A stretch of 18,743 nucleotides of DNA from JAGVGK01 sp038064935. GTDB lineage: Bacteria > Patescibacteriota > Minisyncoccia > Phycocordibacterales > JACOZG01. A program made the position numbers and the translations under genes. Under the pieces are notes generated by a model, which saw only the letters and a list, made by a program, of their open reading frames with translations, did no database searches and had not been told where the DNA came from. The stretch covers positions 1-18,743 of the forward strand of contig JBBTRZ010000032.1 of NCBI GenBank assembly GCA_038064935.1. Direction: 5' to 3'. Shown piece after piece: positions 13,677 to 18,743 of the stretch (position 1 is its first letter; every line of letters starts with the position of its first letter).

Positions 13677-14456
13677 ATGTCTCTGCTGCGGACTTTCGTC
13701 TCGTGGAATGTGAATGGCATACGATCGGCAGAGCGCAAGGGTTTTCTCGATTGGTTGGGGAAGGGTAACTATGATGTTGTCGCTTTGCAAGAGACTAAAG
13801 TTTCCGACCACGCGATTCTAAGCGAGGCCCTCCGGCAGCCCAATGGTTATGTCTCCCACTGGCACGGGGCGACCGAGAAGCTGGGCTATAGCGGTGTTGT
13901 TGTTTACACCAAATCGCTACCCGCGGCGGTCAAGACTGATTTCGGTCCCAACCTTTTGTCTCGCGAGGGCCGCGTGCTCGAGCTCGATTTCGGTGATTTT
14001 CTATTTTTGAATATCTACTTTCCCAATGGTAAAGCGTCACCGGCGCGGCTTGAATACAAATTAGCTTTTTACCGCGAATTCCTCGATTATTTGAAGCAGA
14101 AGCGCGCCGCCGGCCGATCAATTATTTTCGGCGGCGATGTGAATACGGCTCACCGCCCGATTGATTTGGCCCGGCCGCGAGAGAATGAGAAAATCTCGGG
14201 TTTTTTACCGGTTGAGCGGGCGTGGCTCGATCAGCTTGAGCCAGCGGGTTTTGTTGACACCTTCCGCCACTACTCGAACGAGGCCGGGCAGTACACCTGG
14301 TGGGATCAGAAGTCCCGCGCCCGCGAGCACAATGTCGGTTGGCGAATAGATTATTTTTTTGTGAGCGACGATCTCTTGCCGCGATTAAAGCGAGCATTCA
14401 TTCTGGCCGATGTTTTCGGTTCCGATCATTGCCCGGTCGGGATTGAACTCACATGA
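13677..14456 (+). CDS. xth: Exodeoxyribonuclease III-family AP endonuclease
   Basis: This 259-residue enzyme of the endonuclease/exonuclease/phosphatase fold acts in base excision repair, cutting at abasic sites and trimming 3' ends. All motifs are in order: FVSWNVNGIRSAERKGF (catalytic Asn), VVALQETKV (metal-binding Glu), GYSGVVVYTK, FLFLNIYFPNG (catalytic Tyr), IIFGGDVNTAHRPID (Asp and Asn), TWWDQKSRAREHNVGWRIDY and the final GSDHCPVGIEL (catalytic Asp-His). The length is standard. Its TGA overlaps the ATG of the holA-like gene by 4 nt, so the pair is translationally coupled. Confidence 0.96.
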   Translation: MSLLRTFVSWNVNGIRSAERKGFLDWLGKGNYDVVALQETKVSDHAILSEALRQPNGYVSHWHGATEKLGYSGVVVYTKSLPAAVKTDFGPNLLSREGRVLELDFGDFLFLNIYFPNGKASPARLEYKLAFYREFLDYLKQKRAAGRSIIFGGDVNTAHRPIDLARPRENEKISGFLPVERAWLDQLEPAGFVDTFRHYSNEAGQYTWWDQKSRAREHNVGWRIDYFFVSDDLLPRLKRAFILADVFGSDHCPVGIELT

Positions 14457-15184
14457 TCAGTTATTTCTGGGGCGCGGATCGAGAGGGGAGTCGGCGCGCG
14501 GCGCGAGACGAGTTCGCGAAGCAAAGGGAGATGTCGCCTAACTCGCCCGTGTTTGAATTTACCAGTGACAATGCGTCGCTCCTAAATTTAGAAGAAGTTC
14601 TTTGTGCCCGAACGCTCGGTGGCGAGCCGGTGATTGTTTTCGGCGATCACTTGTTTGGCAATTCATTACTAACTAATTTCTTGATTGAGAATTCGCTGGC
14701 GTTACAATCAAGTGTGAATCACTTCATCTTTTGGGAGGATGAGTTGGCCGCTTCGATCGTTGGGAAAATTATTAAAGCCGGCGAGGGCGCGCGTGAATTC
14801 AAAGTCGCCTTCAGCCCGAAGCTAGCTGAATCAAAGGCCGAATTGATGAAACTTTTCGCTCTCGCCGATGCGCTGGGGAGTCGCGATCGGAAACGCGCCT
14901 GGCTTCTCTACCATGAGGCGCGCCGCGATGGCACGGCGCCCGAAGAAGTTTTTTGGAAGTTGGTTTGGAAGGTGAAGACGTTACTTTTGGTCGAGGTGTC
15001 ATCGGCGGAGAGTGTTTTACCGCTCAAACCTTATCCTTTATCGCAAGCTCGCCGGCAAGTGAAGAATTATAAGTCCGGCGAACTCCCCCGCCTCTCGTCG
15101 CGTCTCGTCCACCTCTACCACGACTCCCGCCGTGGCCTGATTGATTTTGATCTTAATCTTGAACGATTGATTTTGGAACTCTAG
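14453..15184 (+). CDS. holA: DNA polymerase III delta subunit-like protein, short
   Basis: This 243-residue protein resembles the clamp-loader delta subunit. The start, ISYFWGADREGSRRAARDEF, has the form of the HolA N-terminus (a FLYGED-like loop without a true Walker A), followed by LEEVLCARTLGGEPVIVFGD and a strand-turn VNHFIFWEDEL. The C-terminal helical collar LSSRLVHLYHDSRRGLIDFDLNLERLIL is characteristic. Bacterial HolA is usually about 330-345 residues, so this is a compact form, with the AAA+ middle domain the likely site of shortening. The gene overlaps xth by 4 nt and overlaps the convergent membrane-protein gene by 32 bp. The assignment is by pattern, not by catalytic residues. Confidence 0.72.
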   Translation: MISYFWGADREGSRRAARDEFAKQREMSPNSPVFEFTSDNASLLNLEEVLCARTLGGEPVIVFGDHLFGNSLLTNFLIENSLALQSSVNHFIFWEDELAASIVGKIIKAGEGAREFKVAFSPKLAESKAELMKLFALADALGSRDRKRAWLLYHEARRDGTAPEEVFWKLVWKVKTLLLVEVSSAESVLPLKPYPLSQARRQVKNYKSGELPRLSSRLVHLYHDSRRGLIDFDLNLERLILEL

Positions 15185-15773
15185 TACAGTGAATCCAAAT
15201 TGCGGCCGCGATGGCGCCCAAGGTATTAAAGACGAGATCAAGCGAGGTGTTGTAATAGCCGCCGACACCGGTTTGTGATAAGGCGACGACTGCCGCGAAT
15301 TCGATGATCTCATTCAGCGCTCCAAGTCCCATGCCGCCTACTACAATGAGCGGATACATTACCTTCCAATTTATACTGCCGACATTCGGATTCAAATACG
15401 CTTTCAGTAAATGATAGAAAAGAAGAGTGGCGACGCCGAAACCGAAGAAGTGGACAAATTGATCGAATTTCAGAATCAGCGAATCACCCTCGCCGGCCAA
15501 ATGAATGATTGGCCATTGATACAGAACGCCGGCGCCGACCTGGACACCACCACCCGCCATGTGGAGTAGCCCCCAAATCGAGAGTCCCCACAAAATGGTC
15601 CGGTCAAATTTGGTCTTGGCTAAGGTGGCAAGAATTAAAGCTAGGAAGAAAACGAGCACGCCGACATACCACAAGAATTCGTAATTGCTGACGGACAAAT
15701 AGTAAACCGCGAACGCCGTGACATAAATCAGATTGAAGAGAATGAGCGGCCAGTAATTCTTGAAGATCATCAT
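15153..15773 (-). CDS. DUF2238 (YjdF-like) membrane protein
   Basis: This 206-residue integral membrane protein has about six hydrophobic segments. The family signature is clear: LWGLSIWGLLHMAGGGVQVG, FDQFVHFFGFGVATLLFYH, GMGLGALNEIIEFAAV and GYYNTSLDLVFNTLGAIAAA, with conserved His, Asp, Asn and Glu in or near the membrane. The function of the family is not known. Two ATGs are adjacent at the start (15773 and 15770). TATAAT (minus, 15783-15778) ends four bases before the first and seven before the second, so a leaderless mRNA would better fit the second ATG. The 3' end overlaps the holA-like gene by 32 bp in convergent orientation. Confidence 0.88.
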   Translation of the reverse strand: MMIFKNYWPLILFNLIYVTAFAVYYLSVSNYEFLWYVGVLVFFLALILATLAKTKFDRTILWGLSIWGLLHMAGGGVQVGAGVLYQWPIIHLAGEGDSLILKFDQFVHFFGFGVATLLFYHLLKAYLNPNVGSINWKVMYPLIVVGGMGLGALNEIIEFAAVVALSQTGVGGYYNTSLDLVFNTLGAIAAAIWIHCTRVPKSIVQD

Positions 15774-15777
15774 GTTG

Positions 15778-15783
15778 ATTATA
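15778..15783 (-). promoter_or_regulatory. -10 box of the DUF2238 gene, leaderless
   Basis: TATAAT on the minus strand, four bases from the first ATG (15773) and seven from the second (15770). No ribosome binding site fits between them. Confidence 0.65.
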
Positions 15784-15802
15784 TCCTATTAAAGAGTTAT
15801 TG

Positions 15803-15808
15803 TTTAAT
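15803..15808 (+). promoter_or_regulatory. -10 box ahead of the first truncated tRNA-Lys copy
   Basis: TTTAAT ends seven bases before the first tRNA-like copy at 15816, the same geometry as the TATAAT before the intact tRNA. It may be the original tRNA promoter, now driving the fragment and the GIY-YIG gene. Confidence 0.4.
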
Positions 15809-15815
15809 TTTGTTA

Positions 15816-15867
15816 CCGCCCGTAGCTCAGTCGGTAGATCCGCCGGCTGGCGGACTTTTAAGCAGAC
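15816..15867 (+). pseudogene. Truncated tRNA-Lys copy 1
   Basis: The copy matches the intact tRNA-Lys from its first base through the D arm (CCGCCCGTAGCTCAGTCGGT and AGA). It then has the 16-nt palindrome TCCGCCGGCTGGCGGA in place of the 5' side of the anticodon stem, and resumes with CTTTTAAGCAGAC, the anticodon loop and 3' stem strand. It lacks the T arm and 3' acceptor strand, so it cannot be a working tRNA. The GIY-YIG ORF begins six bases later. Confidence 0.8.
15839..15854. repeat. 16-nt palindrome, copy 1
   Basis: TCCGCC-GGCT-GGCGGA, an inverted repeat placed where the intact tRNA has GCAGCTGC. The identical sequence recurs at 16153-16168. I associate similar GC-rich palindromes with Parcubacteria genomes, but that is from memory. 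Confidence 0.75.
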
Positions 15868-15873
15868 AGTTAC

Positions 15874-16140
15874 ATGAATTACACAGTTTATGTTATAAAG
15901 AACGACGAGCGCGGTAAGATTTATATTGGCCACACTGGCGATTTAAGTAGTAGGTTAAAAAGACATAACGGCCAATTACCCAGTAAAAGTTCTTCGTTCA
16001 CGAGCAAAAACAGCGGAGAATGGCGATTGATTTACAAAGAGAATTTTGCTACTAGACCCGAGGCGACGAGGAGAGAGAAAGAATTAAAAAGCTTTCGCGG
16101 TCGAGAGTTTTTGAAAAATATATTAGACAACCGCCCGTAG
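15874..16140 (+). CDS. GIY-YIG nuclease nested between tRNA-Lys fragments
   Basis: This 88-residue single-domain GIY-YIG endonuclease is like the YhbQ/UvrC-N group. The motifs are YTVYVIKND, KIYIGHTGDLSSRLKRHN (GIY-YIG second half with the catalytic Arg), WRLIYKENFATRPEATRREKEL (catalytic Glu region) and a basic end KSFRGREFLKNIL. The first motif reads YVI where the family has GIY, a common variant of this subgroup. Its last codons and TAG stop are supplied by the second tRNA-Lys fragment (CCGCCCGTAG). The ORF is thus precisely bracketed by two truncated copies of the tRNA gene, and an intact tRNA-Lys follows. That arrangement suggests a selfish, homing-type nuclease targeting this tRNA gene. 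Self-mobility is inferred. Confidence 0.85.
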   Translation: MNYTVYVIKNDERGKIYIGHTGDLSSRLKRHNGQLPSKSSSFTSKNSGEWRLIYKENFATRPEATRREKELKSFRGREFLKNILDNRP

Positions 16141-16178
16141 CTCAGTCGGTGATCCGCCGGCTGGCGGACTTTTAAGCA
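16131..16178 (+). pseudogene. Truncated tRNA-Lys copy 2
   Basis: This second 5'-half copy matches the tRNA-Lys start and D arm (one or two bases are missing after GTCGGT), carries the same palindrome, then CTTTTAAGCA, after which similarity ends. It overlaps the last ten bases of the GIY-YIG gene and provides its stop codon. The T arm and 3' acceptor strand are absent. Confidence 0.8.
16153..16168. repeat. 16-nt palindrome, copy 2
   Basis: TCCGCC-GGCT-GGCGGA, identical to 15839-15854 and in the same position of the tRNA-like copy. Confidence 0.75.
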
Positions 16179-16196
16179 AAAGTTTAAGATGTTGAC

Positions 16197-16202
16197 TATA
16201 AT
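16197..16202 (+). promoter_or_regulatory. -10 box of the intact tRNA-Lys
   Basis: TATAAT ends six bases before the mature 5' end of the tRNA at 16209. Transcription would start at or next to the mature 5' end, leaving little or no leader for RNase P to remove. Confidence 0.6.
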
Positions 16203-16208
16203 TATTAA

Positions 16209-16281
16209 CCGCCCGTAGCTCAGTCGGTAGAGCAGCTGCCTTTTAAGCAGACGGTCGCAGGTTCGATTCCTGCCGGGCGGA
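16209..16281 (+). tRNA. tRNA-Lys (anticodon UUU)
   Basis: The cloverleaf is complete. The acceptor stem CCGCCCG pairs with CGGGCGG (16274-16280), with discriminator A. The D stem is GCTC/GAGC. The anticodon stem GCTGC/GCAGA surrounds CTTTTAA, with anticodon TTT at 16242-16244. The T stem GCAGG/CCTGC surrounds TTCGATT. The first anticodon-stem pair is a G-A mismatch. CCA is not encoded and must be added after transcription. This is the only intact copy; two truncated ones lie upstream. Confidence 0.95.
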
Positions 16282-16460
16282 CTTACGGAGTAAGTCCGAG
16301 ACGGAGCGCGACGGCGCGAGTCGGGCTCGCACAAAAATTCAGCCGAATTTTATGCGTGAGGACAATAAAATAGAGCGGAGTAATCCGCCCGGAGCGAGTG
16401 AACTGCTTCACTCACATCAGGAATCGAACGCCGGAGACAAGTTTCGCCATCTGGCGAAAC
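16278..16460. repeat. Cluster of palindromes after the tRNA
   Basis: The 389-bp gap after the tRNA has no convincing gene but holds several perfect or near-perfect inverted repeats. These are CGGACTTA/TAAGTCCG (16278-16298, overlapping the tRNA 3' end), GCGAG/CTCGC (16316-16330), CGCA-AAATTC/GAATTT-TGCG (16328-16356), GAGTGAA/TTCACTC (16396-16413) and GTTTCGCCATCTGGCGAAAC (16441-16460). The first could help tRNA 3' processing. The rest may be palindromic mobile elements or a structured transcript. A 75-codon frame at 16352-16579 is Arg-rich and looks like noise. From 16461 to 16670 I see nothing definite. Confidence 0.55.
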
Positions 16461-16670
16461 AGTCGAGGCGGTGCCCAGCCCGAGTTCGTCGACGGGCGAA
16501 CGAGAGGCGCGGGAGATTCCTCTGCCGATTGAACCCCCGTCAAATTGGGTGTATTGTTAAAGTACAACTGAATAGGTAGAGTAGCCTAAACCAGCGATTA
16601 ATTGTTGGCATGGCGAGAAAGATTACTGGCGAGCTAGTTAACCAGAAATTTATAAACTAAACTTAATGTC

Positions 16671-17588
16671 ATGGACCCAAAAGATTTAGAAAATAAACCA
16701 AAAGAAAAAAGTTTTCTTCTTTCAAAAAAGAAATATGGTTATGGAAAATGGTTCCTAGCTTTTGTATTACTGGATACTATTTTTAATACATATACACAAG
16801 AAATTAAACCCCATTCTCTTTCCGCTCCCATGTCATTTTTTGTTGCAGTGGTTGAGATCATTCTAAATGCGGGTGCAGTGTATTTTCTAACACTATGGAT
16901 CATTGATTTGATAAGACGGCGAGGAAAGATCGAGCGACTAGAAAATAAGAGAGTGAGATTAATTGTAAATATAATATTTGCAATTTTGTTTTTAATGATA
17001 ATCACTAGTATTGCAATGTTGGTGTTTAAACCTTTTTCCTCAAGTGTACCCGATGAAGATGTTCAACCTCTTAAAACAGAAAAAAGTGTTGAAACTTCAG
17101 AAATATCGGGTAACCTTTATCGAAATACTAAATATCATTTTCGTATAAAGTTTCCCGATGGTTGGGAAATTAAAGTCGGAGATGGCCCAAATATTGTTCA
17201 AAAAGCTGTACAAGGCAATAGCACAATCAGTATTGGAATTAAGGAAATTCCAGCAGAGTACGGAGACGAGTCTGCAACCATAAAGGATATATTATCTCTT
17301 GTCGAGTTTAGAGACGGCATATTAGAGGGAGTGCAAGAAAAGTTTCCGGATGCAAAATTGTTGGATTACGGGGAAACAAAACTGGATAATGAAACTACTT
17401 ATTATATAAAACACTCAGCACCATATTCGGCGTTGGACATCAATATCGAAGGAATCAATATACAATACCAACTTTTACGCAAAAACATTCTCTACTTCAT
17501 AACTGCTGGTACACTATCTAACGAATTTGGTGCGAAAGAACCGGAATTAAAAAAATCAATTGCAACTTTTGTGATTGAGGACTACTAA
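16671..17588 (+). CDS. Membrane protein with a C-terminal PsbP-like domain, function unknown
   Basis: This 305-residue AT-rich gene encodes a charged cytoplasmic start, three hydrophobic segments at about residues 27-42, 54-83 and 97-120, and then a soluble domain of about 160 residues that would lie on the far side of the membrane. That domain opens with YHFRIKFPDGWEIKVGDGPN, the pattern seen at the start of PsbP/DUF1795-like domains (a beta-strand with F-P-x-G-W), and continues with beta-strands (TISIGIKEIP, TTYYIKHSAP, NILYFITAGT). The role of such domains in CPR bacteria is unknown. No clear ribosome binding site precedes the ATG; TAAACT lies about seven bases upstream and could be a -10 box. 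The next gene starts 29 bp downstream on the same strand. Confidence 0.75.
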   Translation: MDPKDLENKPKEKSFLLSKKKYGYGKWFLAFVLLDTIFNTYTQEIKPHSLSAPMSFFVAVVEIILNAGAVYFLTLWIIDLIRRRGKIERLENKRVRLIVNIIFAILFLMIITSIAMLVFKPFSSSVPDEDVQPLKTEKSVETSEISGNLYRNTKYHFRIKFPDGWEIKVGDGPNIVQKAVQGNSTISIGIKEIPAEYGDESATIKDILSLVEFRDGILEGVQEKFPDAKLLDYGETKLDNETTYYIKHSAPYSALDINIEGINIQYQLLRKNILYFITAGTLSNEFGAKEPELKKSIATFVIEDY

Positions 17589-17617
17589 CTCGCTAATTGT
17601 GGAGATAAAGATTAGAC

Positions 17618-18175
17618 ATGAATCGCAGTATTAAGGATATTGAATACGAAATCGTAAATCAGATATTGATAAGTGAAATCTGTTTTGATGTTTGTAAATC
17701 AATCCCAATTATTCAGGGGCGGGGAAGTGATTTTCTTCCTTTCTACTACAATCTAAATTTTTCCAAAGGGATTATATCACTACATAGTTTATTGCTTTCA
17801 AATTTGTCTGACGAATTGTCAATCAAAAATTATTTGAAGCAATGTAGGTTTGATTCTCCGGGTATAAATATCAATGAGGTTGAGGCAGAAATCGCTTCCA
17901 TTTCAGAGTCGTTCAAAAATATTTTACCACTGTCATTACGACATAAAATCGCCGCTCATATAGACCAAAAATTAAAGCATACGTATTTTACGAGTGCGTA
18001 TATAATTCCTGATTCAGTAGAAAAATACATATCACTTATTCAAAACTTGAAGAAGTCATTTTTCAAGTTTTGTAATTATGCACAAAATAATTATCCACAT
18101 GGTAGAATCTTGGAGCAATCAAAGGCGGTTATCAAAAAAATCGTTGGAGAGTCTGACTTTAAATATCAGCTTTAA
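17618..18175 (+). CDS. Hypothetical protein, possibly HEPN-like
   Basis: This 185-residue, mainly helical soluble protein is AT-rich and is not firmly recognised. Near the middle, SLRHKIAAHIDQKLKH contains R-x5-H (RHKIAAH followed by ID), the form of the catalytic motif of HEPN RNases and close to the RNKxxAHxD pattern of AbiU2-like proteins. The preceding helices (EICFDVCKSIPII, SFKNILPLSLRHKI) and the following helix (SVEKYISLIQNLKKSFF) fit a HEPN four-helix bundle. No nucleotidyltransferase (MNT) partner lies next to it; the neighbours are a membrane protein and a small acidic protein. A strong hairpin terminator follows the stop codon. The HEPN call is tentative. Confidence 0.6.
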   Translation: MNRSIKDIEYEIVNQILISEICFDVCKSIPIIQGRGSDFLPFYYNLNFSKGIISLHSLLLSNLSDELSIKNYLKQCRFDSPGININEVEAEIASISESFKNILPLSLRHKIAAHIDQKLKHTYFTSAYIIPDSVEKYISLIQNLKKSFFKFCNYAQNNYPHGRILEQSKAVIKKIVGESDFKYQL

Positions 18176-18181
18176 GGGAGC

Positions 18182-18225
18182 AATCCCCGCCGTTTTATAA
18201 TATCTCCTAAAAACGGTGGGGGTTT
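18182..18225 (+). terminator. Strong hairpin after the HEPN-like gene
   Basis: CCCCGCCGTTTT (18185-18196) pairs with AAAACGGTGGGG (18210-18221) with one G-U pair, and the stem can extend by three more pairs at its base. The loop is 13 nt. TTT-G-T follows, a weak T-tract. It lies seven bases past the stop codon and probably ends the 16671-18175 transcript. Confidence 0.65.
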
Positions 18226-18347
18226 GTGTACGAACAAGGTGTGGTGGAATTAGCATGTCCACCCTTTGCCAGACTCCTACACTGGAGACCTTTGTGTAGG
18301 TTTGGCTCTAACTACGAGGAGGAATTTGGTAATAAATCAATAAGTGT

Positions 18348-18353
18348 TATACT
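18348..18353 (+). promoter_or_regulatory. -10 box, leaderless
   Basis: TATACT (18348-18353) ends seven bases before the ATG at 18361. It supports that start over the in-frame GTG at 18226. Confidence 0.55.
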
Positions 18354-18360
18354 GGTATTA

Positions 18361-18648
18361 ATGGTAACAATAAAAAACAAACAAGCACCCTCTTTAGAGG
18401 AAATATCGAGACTTGGGGAAAAGTTTTATACTGACAAACTCAAGGCCAAACTAGAGAAAGAACATATGGGACATTATGCTGTAATTGATGTGGAAAAAGG
18501 AAAATATTATATTGATGCCGATAGGTTAATCGCTATTGAAAAAGCTCAAAAAGTATCTGGGGAAACATTGTTTTACATTGTTCAAATTGGAAGCATTCAA
18601 AATCCAAGTATGAATTTTAATGCCAAAAAATATGCTTGGAATTTTTGA
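18361..18648 (+). CDS. Small conserved protein of the kind paired with aspartic-protease-like genes
   Basis: This 95-residue soluble protein carries the motifs LGEKFYTDKLKAKLEKEHMG, HYAVIDVEKGKYYIDAD and FYIVQIG. The pattern E-x-x-Y..L...LE..H.G..v.IDve.G.y.i resembles a small bacterial family that I recall as often encoded beside retropepsin-like aspartic-protease genes, possibly as an antitoxin-type pair; the family name is not certain. The ATG at 18361 is chosen because a TATACT box ends seven bases before it. The frame is open back to a GTG at 18226, but the added residues show no family similarity and cover a CCTACAC/GTGTAGG hairpin. The next ORF overlaps its 3' end by 17 nt. Confidence 0.7.
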   Translation: MVTIKNKQAPSLEEISRLGEKFYTDKLKAKLEKEHMGHYAVIDVEKGKYYIDADRLIAIEKAQKVSGETLFYIVQIGSIQNPSMNFNAKKYAWNF

Positions 18649-18743
18649 CAATGATCAGCCAAAGATTGAGATTGAAATCAAGGGAGTAAATTCCAAGATA
18701 CCTCGATGCTTTGCATCGGTCCTTCAACCCTCAATCAACCTTC
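18632..18743 (+). CDS. Partial ORF, possibly aspartic-protease-like, cut by the window end
   Basis: An ATG at 18632 opens a frame that is still open at the window edge. The first residues (LGIFDNDQPKIEIEIKGVNS) look like the N-terminal strand of retropepsin-like aspartic proteases commonly encoded after the preceding gene type. The expected next element, a hydrophobic strand ending in D-T-G, does not appear. Instead the frame reads IPRCFASVLQPSIN across a CGATGC-TTT-GCATCG hairpin (18704-18718), so the gene may be interrupted or this may be chance. Only 37 codons are visible. Confidence 0.4.
   Translation, partial: MLGIFDNDQPKIEIEIKGVNSKIPRCFASVLQPSINL

Noticed and set aside
16032..16334. 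Minus-strand 100-codon ORF containing GRNRTCDRLLKRQ
   Set aside because: It is the antisense translation of the tRNA-Lys gene and its fragments, a well-known annotation artefact.
16352..16579. 75-codon plus-strand ORF after the tRNA
   Set aside because: Arg-rich, spans two palindromes, has no ribosome binding site or -10 box and resembles no family.
18226..18360. GTG-initiated extension of the 95-residue protein, and a tRNA-Leu-like stretch (TGGTGGAATTAG)
   Set aside because: The extension lacks family similarity and the -10 box at 18348 supports the later ATG. No acceptor or T-arm pairing could be found for a tRNA.
1..18743. CRISPR array or Cas locus suggested by the Cas4-like nuclease
   Set aside because: No spaced direct repeats and no other cas-like genes were seen.

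Overview
The window looks like a chromosomal segment of a Candidate Phyla Radiation (Patescibacteria) bacterium, probably Parcubacteria-like. This is inferred from sequence reading alone. The signs are a short YebC, a short HolA-like protein, a compact PolA without obvious proofreading motifs, a PilB ATPase in a genome of small genes, a diversity-generating retroelement (DGR) whose target belongs to a protein type I associate with these bacteria, and a GIY-YIG gene nested in tRNA fragments. TGA acts as a stop in several intact genes, so this is not a TGA=Gly lineage (Absconditabacteria/Gracilibacteria).

Region 1 (1-2152) is a DGR that appears to be decaying. An intact target gene (151-819) ends in a variable-repeat-like 3' segment containing 83 consecutive coding-strand bases without adenine, and a strong hairpin plus T-tract follows it. 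Next come an opposite-strand, C-terminally broken Avd-like accessory gene and a DGR-type reverse transcriptase with all catalytic motifs but an in-frame TGA at codon 25. No template repeat could be found in the window.

Region 2 (2131-4680) has a short YebC, a two-gene AbiEii-type nucleotidyltransferase module, a small membrane protein and a NYN-domain nuclease. Two of these genes share a duplicated 19-bp promoter element.

Region 3 (4746-10996) is core machinery: ruvB and pilB on the minus strand, an unidentified ORF with its own terminator, and tsaE overlapping polA. Between pilB and ruvB lies a 169-nt segment able to fold into a 22-bp interrupted closing stem around three hairpins, one capped by a cUUCGg tetraloop. 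It is probably a structured RNA that I cannot assign to a known family.

Region 4 (11086-15773) holds an AT-rich anchored protein of unknown function, a PD-(D/E)XK nuclease with two CxxC pairs, a CHRD-like anchored protein, an exonuclease III-family enzyme, a HolA-like clamp-loader subunit and a DUF2238 membrane protein.

Region 5 (15774-16670) contains two truncated tRNA-Lys copies bracketing a GIY-YIG nuclease ORF, then an intact tRNA-Lys(UUU) and a palindrome-rich gap. Region 6 (16671-18743) is AT-rich and carries a membrane protein, a possible HEPN-like protein, and a small acidic protein overlapping a partial ORF that runs off the window.

Two themes run through the window. First, many genes have a TATAAT-like -10 box only 4-8 nt before the start codon, which implies leaderless mRNAs. 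Second, palindromic elements have invaded genes and tRNA copies: a 36-nt in-frame one in tsaE, 16-nt ones in the tRNA fragments, and a cluster after the tRNA.
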